Of a DNA stretch of 64,000 nt, positions 15,913 through 25,466 are shown piece by piece; position 1 is the stretch's first letter; each line of letters opens with the position of its first letter. Made by a program: the position numbers and the translations under genes. The stretch is from Halorubrum lacusprofundi ATCC 49239 (lineage in GTDB: Archaea; Halobacteriota; Halobacteria; Halobacteriales; Haloferacaceae): contig NC_012029.1 in assembly GCF_000022205.1 (NCBI RefSeq), positions 2,108,001 through 2,172,000 of the forward strand, given 5' to 3'. The notes beneath the pieces were generated by a model. It made no database searches. It was not told where the DNA came from and worked only from the letters and a program-made list of their open reading frames with translations.

Positions 15913-17397
15913 TCAGTCGCCGGCGACCGCGAACCGCGAGGCGTCGGCCTCGGCGGTCGGTACGGTGACGAGCGAGACGCCGACCGTGAGAACCGCCGAG
16001 AGGACCATCAGCCCGAGCGCCACGTCCCAGCCGCCGGCGACGGCGCGGGGCAGCGTCGGCACGGCGGCGACGACCGCCGACAGCACCACCGCGAGGTACA
16101 CGATCTGCGGTACGAGCACGCCGACGATCATGCCGGAACGCGTCGTCCGATCCCAGTAGAGCGCACAGATCACCGGGAGCGCGAGCAGCGCGAACCCGGA
16201 GAAGGCGGTGTCACCGACCTCGATCAGCGTCCCGGGCCGGAAGAGGCTCGCGACGAACGCGAGGAGGGCGAAGACGGCGACGCCGATCCGGGCGATCCAC
16301 GCCTCACGGCGCTCGGAGGCGTCAGCGTTGATCACGGGGCGGTACACGTCGCGAGTGAAGTACGAGGACCCCGACAGCAGCATCGAGTCCGAGGACGACA
16401 TCATCGCGGCCATCGCGCCCGCGATCACGAGCGCCGCGAACCACGCTGGCGTGTACTCGTCCAAGACGACGGGGAGCACGTTGGCGTTCGCGGGCACCTC
16501 GACCGGCATTCCGGCCGCCCACGCGCCGAGCATGAACGCGGGGAGAAAGAGGAGGAGGACGAGCACCGGCCACAGCACGAACGACCGCTTCAGCGTCTCG
16601 CCCGACTTCGCGACGAAGAAGCGCTGGTTGATCTGCGGGAACATCGTCACGCCGAACGCGATGGTGATCGCGGTGGAGATGATGAACCCGGGCGAGTAGA
16701 GGCCGCCGCCGAAGCTCCCGAACTCGGGCCGGGCGTCGAGCATGGCGCCGGTGGCCGCGCCGACACCGCCGACCGCCGAGACCACCCACACGGCGGCGAT
16801 CCAGACCACCGAGAGCATGAACAGCCCTTGTACCGTGTCGGTCCACGCGACGCCGCGCATCCCCGCGAGGACGACGTAGAGGATCATGAAAGCGGTGACC
16901 AGCGCTGCGCCGCCCCAGTAGGGGACGACGCCATCGGTAAGTCCCACGAGCGCCTCGCCTGCGCCCATCTGCTGAAGCATGACGTACGGGAACAGCCACA
17001 GGAGGCTCACCCCGGCGACGAGCGCGCGTAGCCCCACGGAGCCGAACCGGTCGCCGAGCATCTCGCCGAGCGTGACGTAGCCGTGCCGGTCGCCGATCAG
17101 CCACTGCCGATACCCGATTGCGTACCACAGCACCGCGAACAACACCCCGTCGAGCGTCCCCATCACGATCAGCCACTCCGGGCCGGCGGCGAACGCGAGG
17201 TTCGGCCCGCCGAAGAAGGTGAACGCTGAGAGCAGGGTCGCGAACGTGGTGAAAAGCAGCACGACCGTCCCGATCGAGCGGTTCGCGAGGTAGTAGTCCT
17301 CGGCGGTGGCCTCGGAGACGCGGTAGGCGACGAGCCCGACCGCGAGCGCGAACAGGAGATAGCCGACGACGATACCGAGCGAGAGCGAGAGCGTCAC
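15913..17397 (-). CDS. Sodium:solute symporter family (SSS) transporter
   Basis: 494 aa with about 13 predicted membrane helices. Family landmarks are YYLANRSIG near residue 40, TLLSAFTFFGGPNLAFAAGP, LWYAIGYRQWLIG, GGMRGVAWTDTVQG-like (AGMRGVAWTDTVQGLFM) and the Ser-rich helix AMAAMMSSSDSMLLSGSSYF typical of Na+-coupled LeuT-fold symporters. The substrate is unknown. It starts with GTG overlapping by 4 nt the stop of a DUF3311 protein, a partnership also seen for bacterial SSS carriers, where the small protein is thought to be a subunit. Confidence 0.9.
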   Translation of the reverse strand: MTLSLSLGIVVGYLLFALAVGLVAYRVSEATAEDYYLANRSIGTVVLLFTTFATLLSAFTFFGGPNLAFAAGPEWLIVMGTLDGVLFAVLWYAIGYRQWLIGDRHGYVTLGEMLGDRFGSVGLRALVAGVSLLWLFPYVMLQQMGAGEALVGLTDGVVPYWGGAALVTAFMILYVVLAGMRGVAWTDTVQGLFMLSVVWIAAVWVVSAVGGVGAATGAMLDARPEFGSFGGGLYSPGFIISTAITIAFGVTMFPQINQRFFVAKSGETLKRSFVLWPVLVLLLFLPAFMLGAWAAGMPVEVPANANVLPVVLDEYTPAWFAALVIAGAMAAMMSSSDSMLLSGSSYFTRDVYRPVINADASERREAWIARIGVAVFALLAFVASLFRPGTLIEVGDTAFSGFALLALPVICALYWDRTTRSGMIVGVLVPQIVYLAVVLSAVVAAVPTLPRAVAGGWDVALGLMVLSAVLTVGVSLVTVPTAEADASRFAVAGD

Positions 17398-17648
17398 CGT
17401 CGGTCACCCCCGACTGTCGATCCGGGTTCCGACTCGGGGCGGAGACCCATGCCACGCTCCCACGCACCGCTCCGGACGAACCGCCAGAACAGGACGGTAC
17501 ACAGTCCGAGCCACGCCACGTGCCACCAGATCCACACCGGGAGCCCGGCGACGACCCGATCGACTCCCCACAGCGGCCACGGCACCGCGAAGGCGACGAG
17601 AACCGCGAACGTCGGTATCCAGACGAGATCTCTCCGCGATCGACTCAT
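17394..17648 (-). CDS. DUF3311-type small membrane protein, partner of the symporter
   Basis: 84 aa with two membrane helices (LVWIPTFAVLVAFAVPWPLW and VWIWWHVAWLGLCTVLFW) and a charged C-terminus. Short two-helix DUF3311 proteins are typically encoded directly before an SSS transporter, as here, with a 4-nt overlap. A role as an accessory subunit is inferred from context only. Confidence 0.8.
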   Translation of the reverse strand: MSRSRRDLVWIPTFAVLVAFAVPWPLWGVDRVVAGLPVWIWWHVAWLGLCTVLFWRFVRSGAWERGMGLRPESEPGSTVGGDRR

Positions 17649-17672
17649 ATGGAGCAGTATTAGAATGCGCCG

Positions 17673-17680
17673 AATAAATA
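17673..17680 (-). promoter_or_regulatory. TATA box for the DUF3311-symporter operon
   Basis: On the minus strand TATTTATT lies about 28 nt before the ATG at 17648, suggesting a leaderless start. Confidence 0.65.
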
Positions 17681-17823
17681 GTGTTTGCCTAATTCGGTAG
17701 TAGCTATCGAAGATAAATTCTCTTCAAACGGGGTCGACGCAGGCGCGTGCGATAACTATTTTCGCTGACGGACACAACGACGCACGGGCGGCCAGCGCCG
17801 CCGATCATCACCATTCACCCATC

Positions 17824-19341
17824 ATGAAAGACACCGAAAAATACCTCATCCACGCCAACATCGCGGCCGACGGCGTCGTCGAGCGGAGCGACGTCGTCGG
17901 CGCGGTGTTCGGCCAGACCGAGGGGCTCCTCGGGGATGAGCTGGACTTACGAGACCTCCAGGAGTCCTCGCGGGTCGGCCGGATAGACGTCGCCGTCGAG
18001 TCCGAGAACGGTCAGTCGTTCGGCGAGGTCACGGTCGCGTCGAGCCTCGACAAAGTCGAGACCGCGATCCTCGCCGCCGCGTTAGAGACGATCGACCGCA
18101 TCGGCCCCTGCCACGCCTCGGTGGAGGTGACGAGCATCGAGGACGTGCGGGCGGCGAAGCGCCGCGAGGTCGTCGAGCGCGCCAAGGAGTTGGTCGCCGG
18201 CGGCTTCGAGGAGACGAGCCTCGCGAGCGACGATATCTTAGACGAGGTCCGCGAGGCCGCCCGTGTCGAAGGAATCGTCGACTATGAAGGGCTTCCCGCC
18301 GGCCCTCGCGTCGGCGACTCCGACGCCGTCATCGTCGTCGAAGGGCGCGCGGACGTGTTGACCTTGCTCGAATGTGGCATCAAGAACGCAGTCGCCGTCG
18401 AGGGGACCAACGTCCCCGACGCGGTCGCCGACCTCACCGCCGACCGCACCGTCACCGCGTTCCTCGACGGCGACCGCGGCGGCGAACTCATCCTCCGCGA
18501 GCTCGCGCAGGTAGGCGACGTGGACTACGTCGCGTTCGCGCCGCCGGGCGAGTCGGTCGAGGACCTCGACCGCAACACCGTCTTCGAGGCGCTTCGCGGC
18601 AAGGTACCGTACAGCAGCCTCGCCGACGAGCCGAACCTCCGCGAGGCGGCCACTGACGACTCCGGAAGTGCCCCCATCGACAACGAAGGAAGGGGCCGCT
18701 CGGGCGAGATGTCCGAGCCTTCCGAGAGCGAAACCGAGAGCGAGCGAGCGAGCGACGGCGGTGACGACGGTGACGCCGGTGTCGTTGCCGGCGGAGCCCG
18801 GAGCGCGACGGATCGCGGGCTCGTGGACGCGGTCGAGGATACGCCGGCGCCCGCGGCGACCGACGCGGGCGAGGTCGACGAGGTCGGCGAGGATCGCGAG
18901 GGGGACATGGAAAGCGACTCCGACACCGCAGATATCAACGACGCAGAATTTGACGATCGAGCGGCCGACGATCCGAATCTCGACGAAGCGGCGGATGCCG
19001 AGAGCGTTGAAGAGACCGACGCCCCCCTCGACAACGAGCCGCGCTCGATCGAAGAGCACGTACAGGAGATCGTCGACGCCGGCAGCGACCGCGCCCGACT
19101 GCTCGGCGACGATCGCGGCGTCCTCGCGGAGATCGACGCCGTCGACGCCTTCGACGCGATCGAGGACGCCGAGACGGCCCCGCACACGGTCGTCGTCGAC
19201 GGGCTGATCGACCAGCGCCTCCTCGACGTCGCCGCCCAGCGCGGGGTCAGCGAGCTGCTCGGCCGCGAGGTCGGCGAGTTCGTCAAGCGACCTGTGGGAA
19301 CGCGAGTGCTCACGGTCGGCGACCTCCGCACCGGGAGCTGA
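17824..19341 (+). CDS. dnaG: Archaeal DnaG-type primase / exosome subunit
   Basis: 505 aa starting MKDTEKYLIHANIAADGVVE, the standard archaeal DnaG N-terminus. The Toprim domain lies at about 165-250 with catalytic Glu173 in VVEGRADVLTLLECG and the DxD of TAFLDGDRGGELILRELA (Asp215, Asp217). A long acidic low-complexity insert (about residues 280-400, rich in Asp, Glu and Ser) separates it from a C-terminal region ending VGTRVLTVGDLRTGS. In archaea DnaG is mainly known as part of the RNA exosome cap and has some primase activity. Here it stands as a single gene with about 170 bp upstream. Confidence 0.95.
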   Translation: MKDTEKYLIHANIAADGVVERSDVVGAVFGQTEGLLGDELDLRDLQESSRVGRIDVAVESENGQSFGEVTVASSLDKVETAILAAALETIDRIGPCHASVEVTSIEDVRAAKRREVVERAKELVAGGFEETSLASDDILDEVREAARVEGIVDYEGLPAGPRVGDSDAVIVVEGRADVLTLLECGIKNAVAVEGTNVPDAVADLTADRTVTAFLDGDRGGELILRELAQVGDVDYVAFAPPGESVEDLDRNTVFEALRGKVPYSSLADEPNLREAATDDSGSAPIDNEGRGRSGEMSEPSESETESERASDGGDDGDAGVVAGGARSATDRGLVDAVEDTPAPAATDAGEVDEVGEDREGDMESDSDTADINDAEFDDRAADDPNLDEAADAESVEETDAPLDNEPRSIEEHVQEIVDAGSDRARLLGDDRGVLAEIDAVDAFDAIEDAETAPHTVVVDGLIDQRLLDVAAQRGVSELLGREVGEFVKRPVGTRVLTVGDLRTGS

Positions 19342-19400
19342 CGGCGGGCGCGGAGCACCTTCAGCGCGCACGATACCTGTTCTCAAACCACCCCGACTGC

Positions 19401-20393
19401 TCAGACGAGGCCGACCGCGCCGAGTACCGCGAACAGCGCGTCGCCGAACGTCAGCGAGACGACCAGCCCGATCGCCATCGGGACGACGAACGGCATCCCC
19501 GGCGACACCAGCACACGGTCCTTCCGGGCGACGACCGCCAGTCCGCCGCGAAGCGTCTCGGCGTCGGTGCCGTACGCGCCGTGATCGATCTCCTCCAAGA
19601 ATCGCTCGGCGGCCCAGGGGTCGTCGCCGGGACGATCGGCGCCCCCCTCGCCGTCGACTCCGGTCACGGTCCCCCCGTCCGTCCGCGGTCCGACGTGCGT
19701 GCCGCCGTCGGTCGGGTCGTGCGTCTCGCCGACGCTGTCGGGGTCGCGGAAGCGGTCTGGATTCTCGCGCAGGTCCGCGAGCGTCGCCCCACGCCAGCGC
19801 AGGTACATCCGGAGCGCGTCCAGATCGAGCCCGTTCCGGGTCGTCCCCGCGTCGTCCTCGAACAGGCGCCCGTGGCGGTCCGGCAGCGAGTCGGTCGCCA
19901 CCGGCCGCGCGAAGAACATCGTCGCCGAGCGCTCCCCGCGGAGGAGGTTGCTTACGGCGAGCCCCAGCGGGTACGCCAGCGCGAGCAGGACCGTGTTCGT
20001 GAGCACCGTCAGCGAGAACACGCCGAGCTGGGTGTCGACGAGCGGGAGGATCAGCCCGGCGACGGCGTACTCCGGAAAGGTGGGAAAGAGGATCGCGATC
20101 GCGATCAGCGCCTTCGCGTCGGCCCCGCCGAACGCCCCGAGGTACCAGAACGCGTAGCCCAGCGGGGCGACAAACAGTAGGCTGATAGCGGCCCGCACCG
20201 CGAATCGCACCTCCTCGAATCCCGCGAGGGGCCATATCGCCGCAAGCTCCCAGATCAGCAGTAGCGCCCCGAACGCGTACAGCGGCGGCCACAGCCGGTT
20301 CGGGAGGCGTCGGGTCCGGACGTCTTGCAGGGCCGCCCACGCGAAGACGGGGACGACGAACAGGCGGAGAGCGTCCGGCAGCGTCGCGAACAT
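19401..20393 (-). CDS. Archaeal type IV prepilin peptidase (PibD/FlaK family, A24)
   Basis: 330 aa from ATG 20393. Two catalytic aspartates are visible: Asp24 in ALQDVRTRRLPN and Asp92 in the GGADAKAL motif (GxHyD type). About seven hydrophobic segments are present, four before and three after a large acidic soluble loop (roughly 150-275). The enzyme cleaves class III signal peptides of archaellins and type IV pilins at the membrane. The large inserted loop is longer than in methanogen FlaK and is common in haloarchaeal PibD. Confidence 0.9.
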   Translation of the reverse strand: MFATLPDALRLFVVPVFAWAALQDVRTRRLPNRLWPPLYAFGALLLIWELAAIWPLAGFEEVRFAVRAAISLLFVAPLGYAFWYLGAFGGADAKALIAIAILFPTFPEYAVAGLILPLVDTQLGVFSLTVLTNTVLLALAYPLGLAVSNLLRGERSATMFFARPVATDSLPDRHGRLFEDDAGTTRNGLDLDALRMYLRWRGATLADLRENPDRFRDPDSVGETHDPTDGGTHVGPRTDGGTVTGVDGEGGADRPGDDPWAAERFLEEIDHGAYGTDAETLRGGLAVVARKDRVLVSPGMPFVVPMAIGLVVSLTFGDALFAVLGAVGLV

Positions 20394-20502
20394 GTCACCA
20401 CGGCCGGCGCGGGCGTAATTAGGCGTTCGGGTTCGCGTATCGCGATCGATAGCGCGGACCGAACCGCCGGTGCTTTGTGGGCTCACCCACGACCGGCGAG
20501 CG

Positions 20503-21024
20503 ATGCGCCGCCGCCTCGGAACCAGTCTGTACGCCGGGCTCCTCTTCACCGTCCTCGGTGCGATCGCGTGGGCCACCGGCCAGCCGTTCGTCTTCCCGAG
20601 CCTCGGGCCGTCGGCGTTCCTGCTCGCGTTCGACCGACGGAGCGAGCGCGGGCGCGCCGCCCGGATCGTCGGAAGCCACCTCATCGGCGGCGTCGCCGGG
20701 CTCACAGCGTGGTGGCTGATCGCGCCCGGCGCGAGCCTCACCGCGACCGCGCCTGCGTTCTCGCCGGCGGGGTTCCGGCTGGCCGCGAGCGCGACCGTCT
20801 CGCTCGTGGCGACGAGCTGGGCGATGATCGCGACCGACGCGGTCCACGCGCCCGCCTGCGCGACGACGCTGATCGTGTCGCTCGGGCTCCTCTCGACCCC
20901 GACCGAAGTGGCGATCATCGTCGCGAGCGTGAGCGTTCTCGTCGGCTTTCACGCCGGCGTCATTCGGGTGTTCAAGCGGATCGTCGGCGACGCACACCCT
21001 CTCTATCGGGTAGAAAAAGGCTGA
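20503..21024 (+). CDS. HPP-family integral membrane protein
   Basis: 173 aa with four hydrophobic helices. The family signature is present in FPSLGPSAFLLAF near the N-terminus and in TDAVHAPACATTLIVSLGLL (HPP-like HAP). HPP proteins include nitrite transporters of chloroplasts and cyanobacteria; many prokaryotic members are uncharacterised. ATG 20503 is chosen because the helix begins right after MRRRLGTSLYAG. It is divergent from the prepilin peptidase gene and convergent with the next. Confidence 0.8.
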   Translation: MRRRLGTSLYAGLLFTVLGAIAWATGQPFVFPSLGPSAFLLAFDRRSERGRAARIVGSHLIGGVAGLTAWWLIAPGASLTATAPAFSPAGFRLAASATVSLVATSWAMIATDAVHAPACATTLIVSLGLLSTPTEVAIIVASVSVLVGFHAGVIRVFKRIVGDAHPLYRVEKG

Positions 21025-21033
21025 TCGTCGCGA

Positions 21034-21264
21034 TCAGCGGTCCGGTCGCTCCGACCGCGCCGGCCCCGCGTCGCGGTGGAGGTACAGGTACGCGAGCACC
21101 GGAACGATCGTGAACAGGAGCGTCGCGAGCGCCCAAACAATCGCGTAGCGGCTGCCGCGCGCCTTCGCGTCGCGGTAGATCCACACCGCGGCGGCGACGA
21201 CGACGCCGTATATCACCAGCGTGAGCGGGAGCGACCACGGGAGCGCGACGCCGAAGAGGCTCAT
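21034..21264 (-). CDS. Small two-helix membrane protein
   Basis: 76 aa with two membrane helices (about residues 12-30 and 41-62), the motif IYRDAKARGSRYA between them, and a charged tail. IYRDA-x-ARG-type loops are common in small haloarchaeal and bacterial membrane proteins of the PLDc_N-like size class. It overlaps the upstream GNAT gene by 4 nt (ATGA), placing it last in the gatD-GNAT operon. Function unknown. Confidence 0.75.
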   Translation of the reverse strand: MSLFGVALPWSLPLTLVIYGVVVAAAVWIYRDAKARGSRYAIVWALATLLFTIVPVLAYLYLHRDAGPARSERPDR

Positions 21265-22325
21265 GGTTCGCCCGTGAGGTCCGCACTCATTACGAAATCG
21301 GGCTCGGCGGCCACCGGGATCCGGTTTGCGCCCGTGTCGCTGACGTGCTCGACCGTTTCGGGGATCAGCACTCGGGCCGCGTCGGCGTCGACCGCGGCGG
21401 CGTCGCCGGCAATCGCGTCGTACAGCGCCCCCGCCGCGTCGACATCGCGCCACGCGGCGGTGCCGTAGGTCGCGGTCCGGATCGTCTCGTTGTCCGTCTC
21501 CCGCTCCGTCACGCGAGTCCGGACCGCGAAGCCGGCGAGCGCGTCGGCGTCGGCGACCGCGAGCAGTCGATCCTCGTCGGCCGCGGTCGCCAGTCGCCCG
21601 CGGGTGAGCGCCGAGCAGGCCCACGACTCGTCGGAGTCGAGCGCGAGCCCGCGCAGGTGGTCGCGGGCGTCGCTGTCGCTCCAGAACGCCCACGCGGCGT
21701 TCGGGTCGGGATCGGTGACGGTCTCGAGGGGTGTGGCCTCAGAGCCCCCCATCGAGGCGGACGCGTCCGGCTCCGGCTCCGCGAACCGGAACTCCGTCGC
21801 GGGCTCGAAGCCGACCGCCCGCGACTGCCCGAGCCCCATGATGTTCCACGAGAACACCATGTTTCGACACACCCGCGCGCCGCGGTCGCGGGCCCAGTCG
21901 AGCGCGGCGGTCGAGAGCGCGGTCCCGACGCCGAACCCGCGGGCCGCGGGGTCGACGCGGATCCCCTGCCCCCACGCCTCCCACTCGGAGAGCAGAACGC
22001 CTTGGATACAGCCGACCACGGCCTCCGGCTCGCCCGCCGCGACCGCGCCCGCGCCGTCGCCCTCGACGAGGGTGTCGCCCTCGGCGCGGTCGTCGCGCTC
22101 CGCGACCGCGTCGCTCTCGGCCACTGCTTCCGGCGGCAGCGTCGCGACGAAGGTGCCGCTGTCGGGGTCGTCGGACGCGGCCCACTCGGGAAACACGCGC
22201 GGGATGTAATCCTCGTGGCGCTCGCCCCACGTGTCGTGCGTGAACGCGGCGATCGCGTCGGCGTCGGCGGGGCGGGCCTCGCGGACGACGACGGCGGAAG
22301 ACGATTCCGCGTCGGGGGTCGTCAT
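21261..22325 (-). CDS. GNAT-family N-acetyltransferase with a C-terminal second domain
   Basis: 354 aa. The N-terminal half is a GNAT domain: VREARPADADAIAAFTHDTW opens it, and GIRVDPAARGFGVGTALSTAA is the acetyl-CoA-binding R/Q-x-x-G-x-G/A loop. GLGQSRAVGFEPATEF closes it. An acidic linker leads to a second region (about 245-354) that looks like a degenerate GNAT fold (DRLLAVADADALAGFAVRTRV). It overlaps gatD by 4 nt at its start and the small membrane protein at its end. Substrate unknown. Confidence 0.85.
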   Translation of the reverse strand: MTTPDAESSSAVVVREARPADADAIAAFTHDTWGERHEDYIPRVFPEWAASDDPDSGTFVATLPPEAVAESDAVAERDDRAEGDTLVEGDGAGAVAAGEPEAVVGCIQGVLLSEWEAWGQGIRVDPAARGFGVGTALSTAALDWARDRGARVCRNMVFSWNIMGLGQSRAVGFEPATEFRFAEPEPDASASMGGSEATPLETVTDPDPNAAWAFWSDSDARDHLRGLALDSDESWACSALTRGRLATAADEDRLLAVADADALAGFAVRTRVTERETDNETIRTATYGTAAWRDVDAAGALYDAIAGDAAAVDADAARVLIPETVEHVSDTGANRIPVAAEPDFVMSADLTGEP

Positions 22326-23626
22326 CGCCAGGGCTGTGACTCCTCGGTCAGCTCGCCGGCGAGGTCGCGCCCCATCGCCTCGGCGGGGTCGGACAGGTTC
22401 GCGAGCGCCCACATCAGCTTCACCTTCGCGGTGCCGGGGAGGGTGTCGCCCGCCTCGACGACGCCGGCGTCGAGCAGATCGCGGCCGGTGTCGTACACCC
22501 GGTCGCAGACGCGGCCGGCGAGACACTGGCTCGTCATCGCGACGACGGTCCCGTTCTCGATCAGCGCCTCGATCCGCGGGATGAGGTCGGTGTGAACGTG
22601 GCCGAGTCCGGTTCCCTCGATCACGACGCCGTCCTTGCTGTCGAGATAGTCCCACGCGGCCGGGTCCATGCCGGGCGTGAACTTCACCAGTTCCACGTCG
22701 CCGTCGAGGTCGGGTTCGAGGTCGACGCTGGCGCCGTCTTCGCCCGCGTCCTCCCCCCGCGGGAGCGGATCGCGGGTCCACTCGATGGCGGCGTCGGCCG
22801 CGTCGCCGTCGGCGCCCGCCTCGGCCGCGGCCTCGTAGTCGATGCGGCCGAGTGGTGCGCCGCCGACCGTCTCGAAGGCGTCGCGCCGGGAGGTGTGGTT
22901 CTTCCGGACGCGGGTGCCGCGGTGGAGCGCGCAGGCGTCGTCAGACTGGCTCGCGTGCATGCAGACGAGCGTCTCGGCGTGGTCGGCCTTCGCGGCCTCG
23001 ACGGCACAGACCGCGTTCATCACGTTGTCGGAGGAGGGCCGATCCGCCGAGCGTTGGCTCCCGGTGAACACGATCGGAACCGGCGAGTCGAGCATGAACG
23101 AGAGCGCGGACGCGGAGTACTGCATCGTGTCGGTGCCGTGCATCACGACGACGCCGTCGGCGCCGGCGGCGATCTCCTCGCGGACGGCCTCGGCGAGCTC
23201 CTGCCAGATCGGCGGCTCCATGTTCTCGGAGAGGATGTTGGCGACGACGCGCCCGCGGTAGTTCGCGCGCCCGGCCAGATCGGGGACGGCTCGCAGCACG
23301 TCCTCGGCGTCGAACTGGGCGGTGACCGCGCCGGTCCGGTAGTCGACGGTGGAGGCGATGGTGCCGCCGGTAGAGATGAGCGAGATCGTCGGCAGGTCGC
23401 CGTCGAAGGTGATCTCGGAGGCCTCGCCACCGCCCGCGTCAGCGCCCTCGTCGACGTCGCGGGCGCCGGATTCGAGCACTTCCACGTCGGCTTCGTCGCG
23501 GTCGATACCGACGTTGTACCCCCCGTCGAGCTTGACGACGAGGTGGTCGTGAGTCGTCGAGGGGAGTAGTACGCCCTCGTTCGTGACGTCCCCGCGGTCG
23601 ACGCGGACGCGATCTCCCGGTTGCAT
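22322..23626 (-). CDS. gatD: Glutamyl-tRNA(Gln) amidotransferase subunit D
   Basis: 434 aa. GatD is the L-asparaginase-like subunit that releases ammonia from glutamine for GatE, which converts Glu-tRNA(Gln) to Gln-tRNA(Gln) in archaea. The N-terminal beta-barrel tail domain is seen in [20 protein letters not shown]. The asparaginase core follows: [20 protein letters not shown] with the first catalytic Thr, [20 protein letters not shown] with the second Thr-Asp pair, and the [16 protein letters not shown] segment. ATG 23626 is the natural start. GatE is not nearby, as is usual. Confidence 0.94.
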
Positions 23627-23726
23627 ACCACCGGGTTCCCCTCCGGCGGACTTGAATCCAACCGTTCGGCGATCCGGGGCGGACCGGCGTTCGACCGGAC
23701 TCACGCCGGGACCGGACCCAGTACGT

Positions 23727-23732
23727 CTTTTA
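23727..23732 (+). promoter_or_regulatory. TATA-like box for deoC
   Basis: CTTTTA centred 26 nt before ATG 23756; a leaderless start is likely. Confidence 0.55.
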
Positions 23733-23755
23733 CCCGCGCCCCCGACCGAGAGCGC

Positions 23756-24403
23756 ATGGACCGCGACGAGTTCGCCGCCAGCATCGACCACACCGTACTC
23801 GGCCCGGAGACGACGTGGGGAGACGTCGAGACCATCCTCAACGAGGCCGCCGACCACGGGATGAACGCCTGTATTCCGCCCTGTTACCTCCCCGAGGCGG
23901 CCGACTACGAGAACGCCCCGAAGACGATCGCGACCGTGGTCGGGTTCCCGCACGGCCAGCACGCCCCCGGGGTGAAACGCGACGAGGCGGTCACCGCGTG
24001 GGACGACGGCGCCGACGAGATCGATCTGGTGATCAACGTCGGTCGGCTGAAGGCTGGCGAGGACGACGCGGTCGCGGCCGAGATTTCGGACGTGGTCGCC
24101 GCGGTGCCGGTTCCGGTGAAGGTGATCATTGAGACCGCGCTCCTGAGCGACGACGAGAAGCGCCGCGCCTGCGAGGCCGCCGTCGAGGCCGACGCCGACA
24201 TGGTGAAGACCTCCACGGGGTTCGCCGACGGCGGCGCGACTATCCGAGATGTGGAGCTGATGAGCGAATACCTCCCGGTGAAGGCCTCCGGCGGCGTCGG
24301 CTCCTACGAGGAAGCGACCGCCATGCTCGACGCCGGCGCAGTCCGAATCGGCGCCTCTTCCGGCGTCGCCATCGTTGAGGGACACCCCGGGGACGGGGAC
24401 TAA
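23756..24403 (+). CDS. deoC: Deoxyribose-phosphate aldolase
   Basis: 215 aa, the usual length. DERA cleaves 2-deoxyribose-5-phosphate to glyceraldehyde-3-phosphate and acetaldehyde. Landmarks are [16 protein letters not shown] at the start, [10 protein letters not shown], the [13 protein letters not shown] strand, KVIIETALL and the Schiff-base lysine region [16 protein letters not shown], then VKASGGVGS and [13 protein letters not shown]. It serves deoxynucleoside catabolism. Its stop overlaps the end of a convergent transducer pseudogene. Confidence 0.95.
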
Positions 24404-24946
24404 CGCCCGTCAGGCGACGAATCTCGGCCGTGGCCGTCGGCGACGAGACCGTCTCCGTGCGTCGAATCGTCGCTGTCGGCGTCTATCTCCCCGTTCTCGG
24501 CGTTCTCTCCGTTCTCCGCGCGCTCTCCGCCCCCGTCGCCGTCAATCTCGTCGCTGTCGACGTCGACCTCGAAGGCCGCGGACACCTGTTCGGAGCCAGT
24601 TGCGACTTCCCCGCTCACCGCTGCGACATCCTCGACGCCCTCGACCGCGCGCTGGGTCGACCGCGCTTGGTCCTCGGCGGCCTCGCTTATCTCTTGGACG
24701 CCGTGGTTCGTTTCCTCGACCGCGTCGACGACGGCCTCGAGCGACGACGACGGCCTCGAGCGACGACGACGCCTCGCGAACGATGCCGGCCCCCTCGTCG
24801 ATCCGCGCGTTCGTCTCGCGGACGGTCGCGATCTGCGACTCGATCTCGGCGGCGGCCGCCTGCGTTTCCTCCGCGAGATCCTTGACTTCGTTCGCGACGA
24901 CCGCGAACCCCTCGCCGGCCTCGCCCGCGCGGGCGGCCTCGATGGA
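24400..24946 (-). pseudogene. Remnant of a methyl-accepting chemotaxis (halobacterial) transducer
   Basis: Only the 3' part of a transducer signalling domain remains. The minus strand reads [20 protein letters not shown] then [19 protein letters not shown], the invariant MCP hairpin tip and descending helix. The recognisable sequence stops abruptly just before SIEAARAG (near 24946), where AT-rich unrelated DNA begins, so the 5' two-thirds is gone. A 19-bp tandem duplication near 24733-24770 shifts the frame; on its other side the frame resumes as [20 protein letters not shown] followed by [20 protein letters not shown] and an acidic tail ending SSPDGR. The stop (TAG) overlaps deoC's stop. Not functional. 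Confidence 0.85.
24733..24770. repeat. 19-bp tandem duplication inside the transducer pseudogene
   Basis: GGCCTCGAGCGACGACGAC occurs at 24733-24751 (its last base pair belongs to an overlapping CGACGAC run) and the GGCCTCGAG core recurs exactly 19 bp later at 24752. Since 19 is not a multiple of three, it breaks the reading frame. Confidence 0.85.
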
Positions 24947-25117
24947 GGATCTGCGCTCGACGGATCGGGGATAAAACCGCTATGCAGAGATTCTCAATAA
25001 TAATAACAAGGATACTACTCGCCTCTGAATGCGACACCGTGTGTCGTGGAGCACGATGTAAATGGCTCTGGACACCCCTCATCGCGTTCTCTCGTCGTGA
25101 GAATGCCGTCGTATCCA

Positions 25118-25125
25118 TTTATATA
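25118..25125 (+). promoter_or_regulatory. TATA box for a small membrane protein
   Basis: TTTATATA centred about 25 nt before ATG 25146, implying a leaderless mRNA and supporting the small ORF as a real gene. Confidence 0.7.
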
Positions 25126-25145
25126 CAGAACCCCTACAGCAAGGC

Positions 25146-25376
25146 ATGAGTCACCCGACCGGACCAGAATCGCGGGGACAGAACCTCGACGCGGCGTTCA
25201 AAGCGTTCGGCGCGGTGGGCATCCTCATTTCCGTCGCGCTCATCGTCGGCGTGCTTGTACTCACCGACCCGTTCGGCGAGCTCGTCAGGACCTCGCCGGC
25301 GGTGTTCGGGAGTCTGCTGTCGGCGGGCCTACTCGTCGCCGTCGGCTACGCGACCTACGCGCTGCGGCGTCGCTGA
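25146..25376 (+). CDS. Small two-helix membrane protein (haloarchaeal)
   Basis: 76 aa. A short charged N-terminus is followed by two membrane helices (AVGILISVALIVGVLVLT and FGSLLSAGLLVAVGYATYAL) and an RRR tail. The strong TATA box at leaderless spacing supports it. It belongs to the many small haloarchaeal membrane proteins without assigned function. It is convergent with the TrmB-like regulator. Confidence 0.75.
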   Translation: MSHPTGPESRGQNLDAAFKAFGAVGILISVALIVGVLVLTDPFGELVRTSPAVFGSLLSAGLLVAVGYATYALRRR

Positions 25377-25466
25377 CGAGACGAGCCCGGCGATCGGCGA
25401 AGAACAGCGACACGGAACTGACCACAAACGCGGAATCGGCGCAACGAGCGGCGAGCGACCGTCCGA

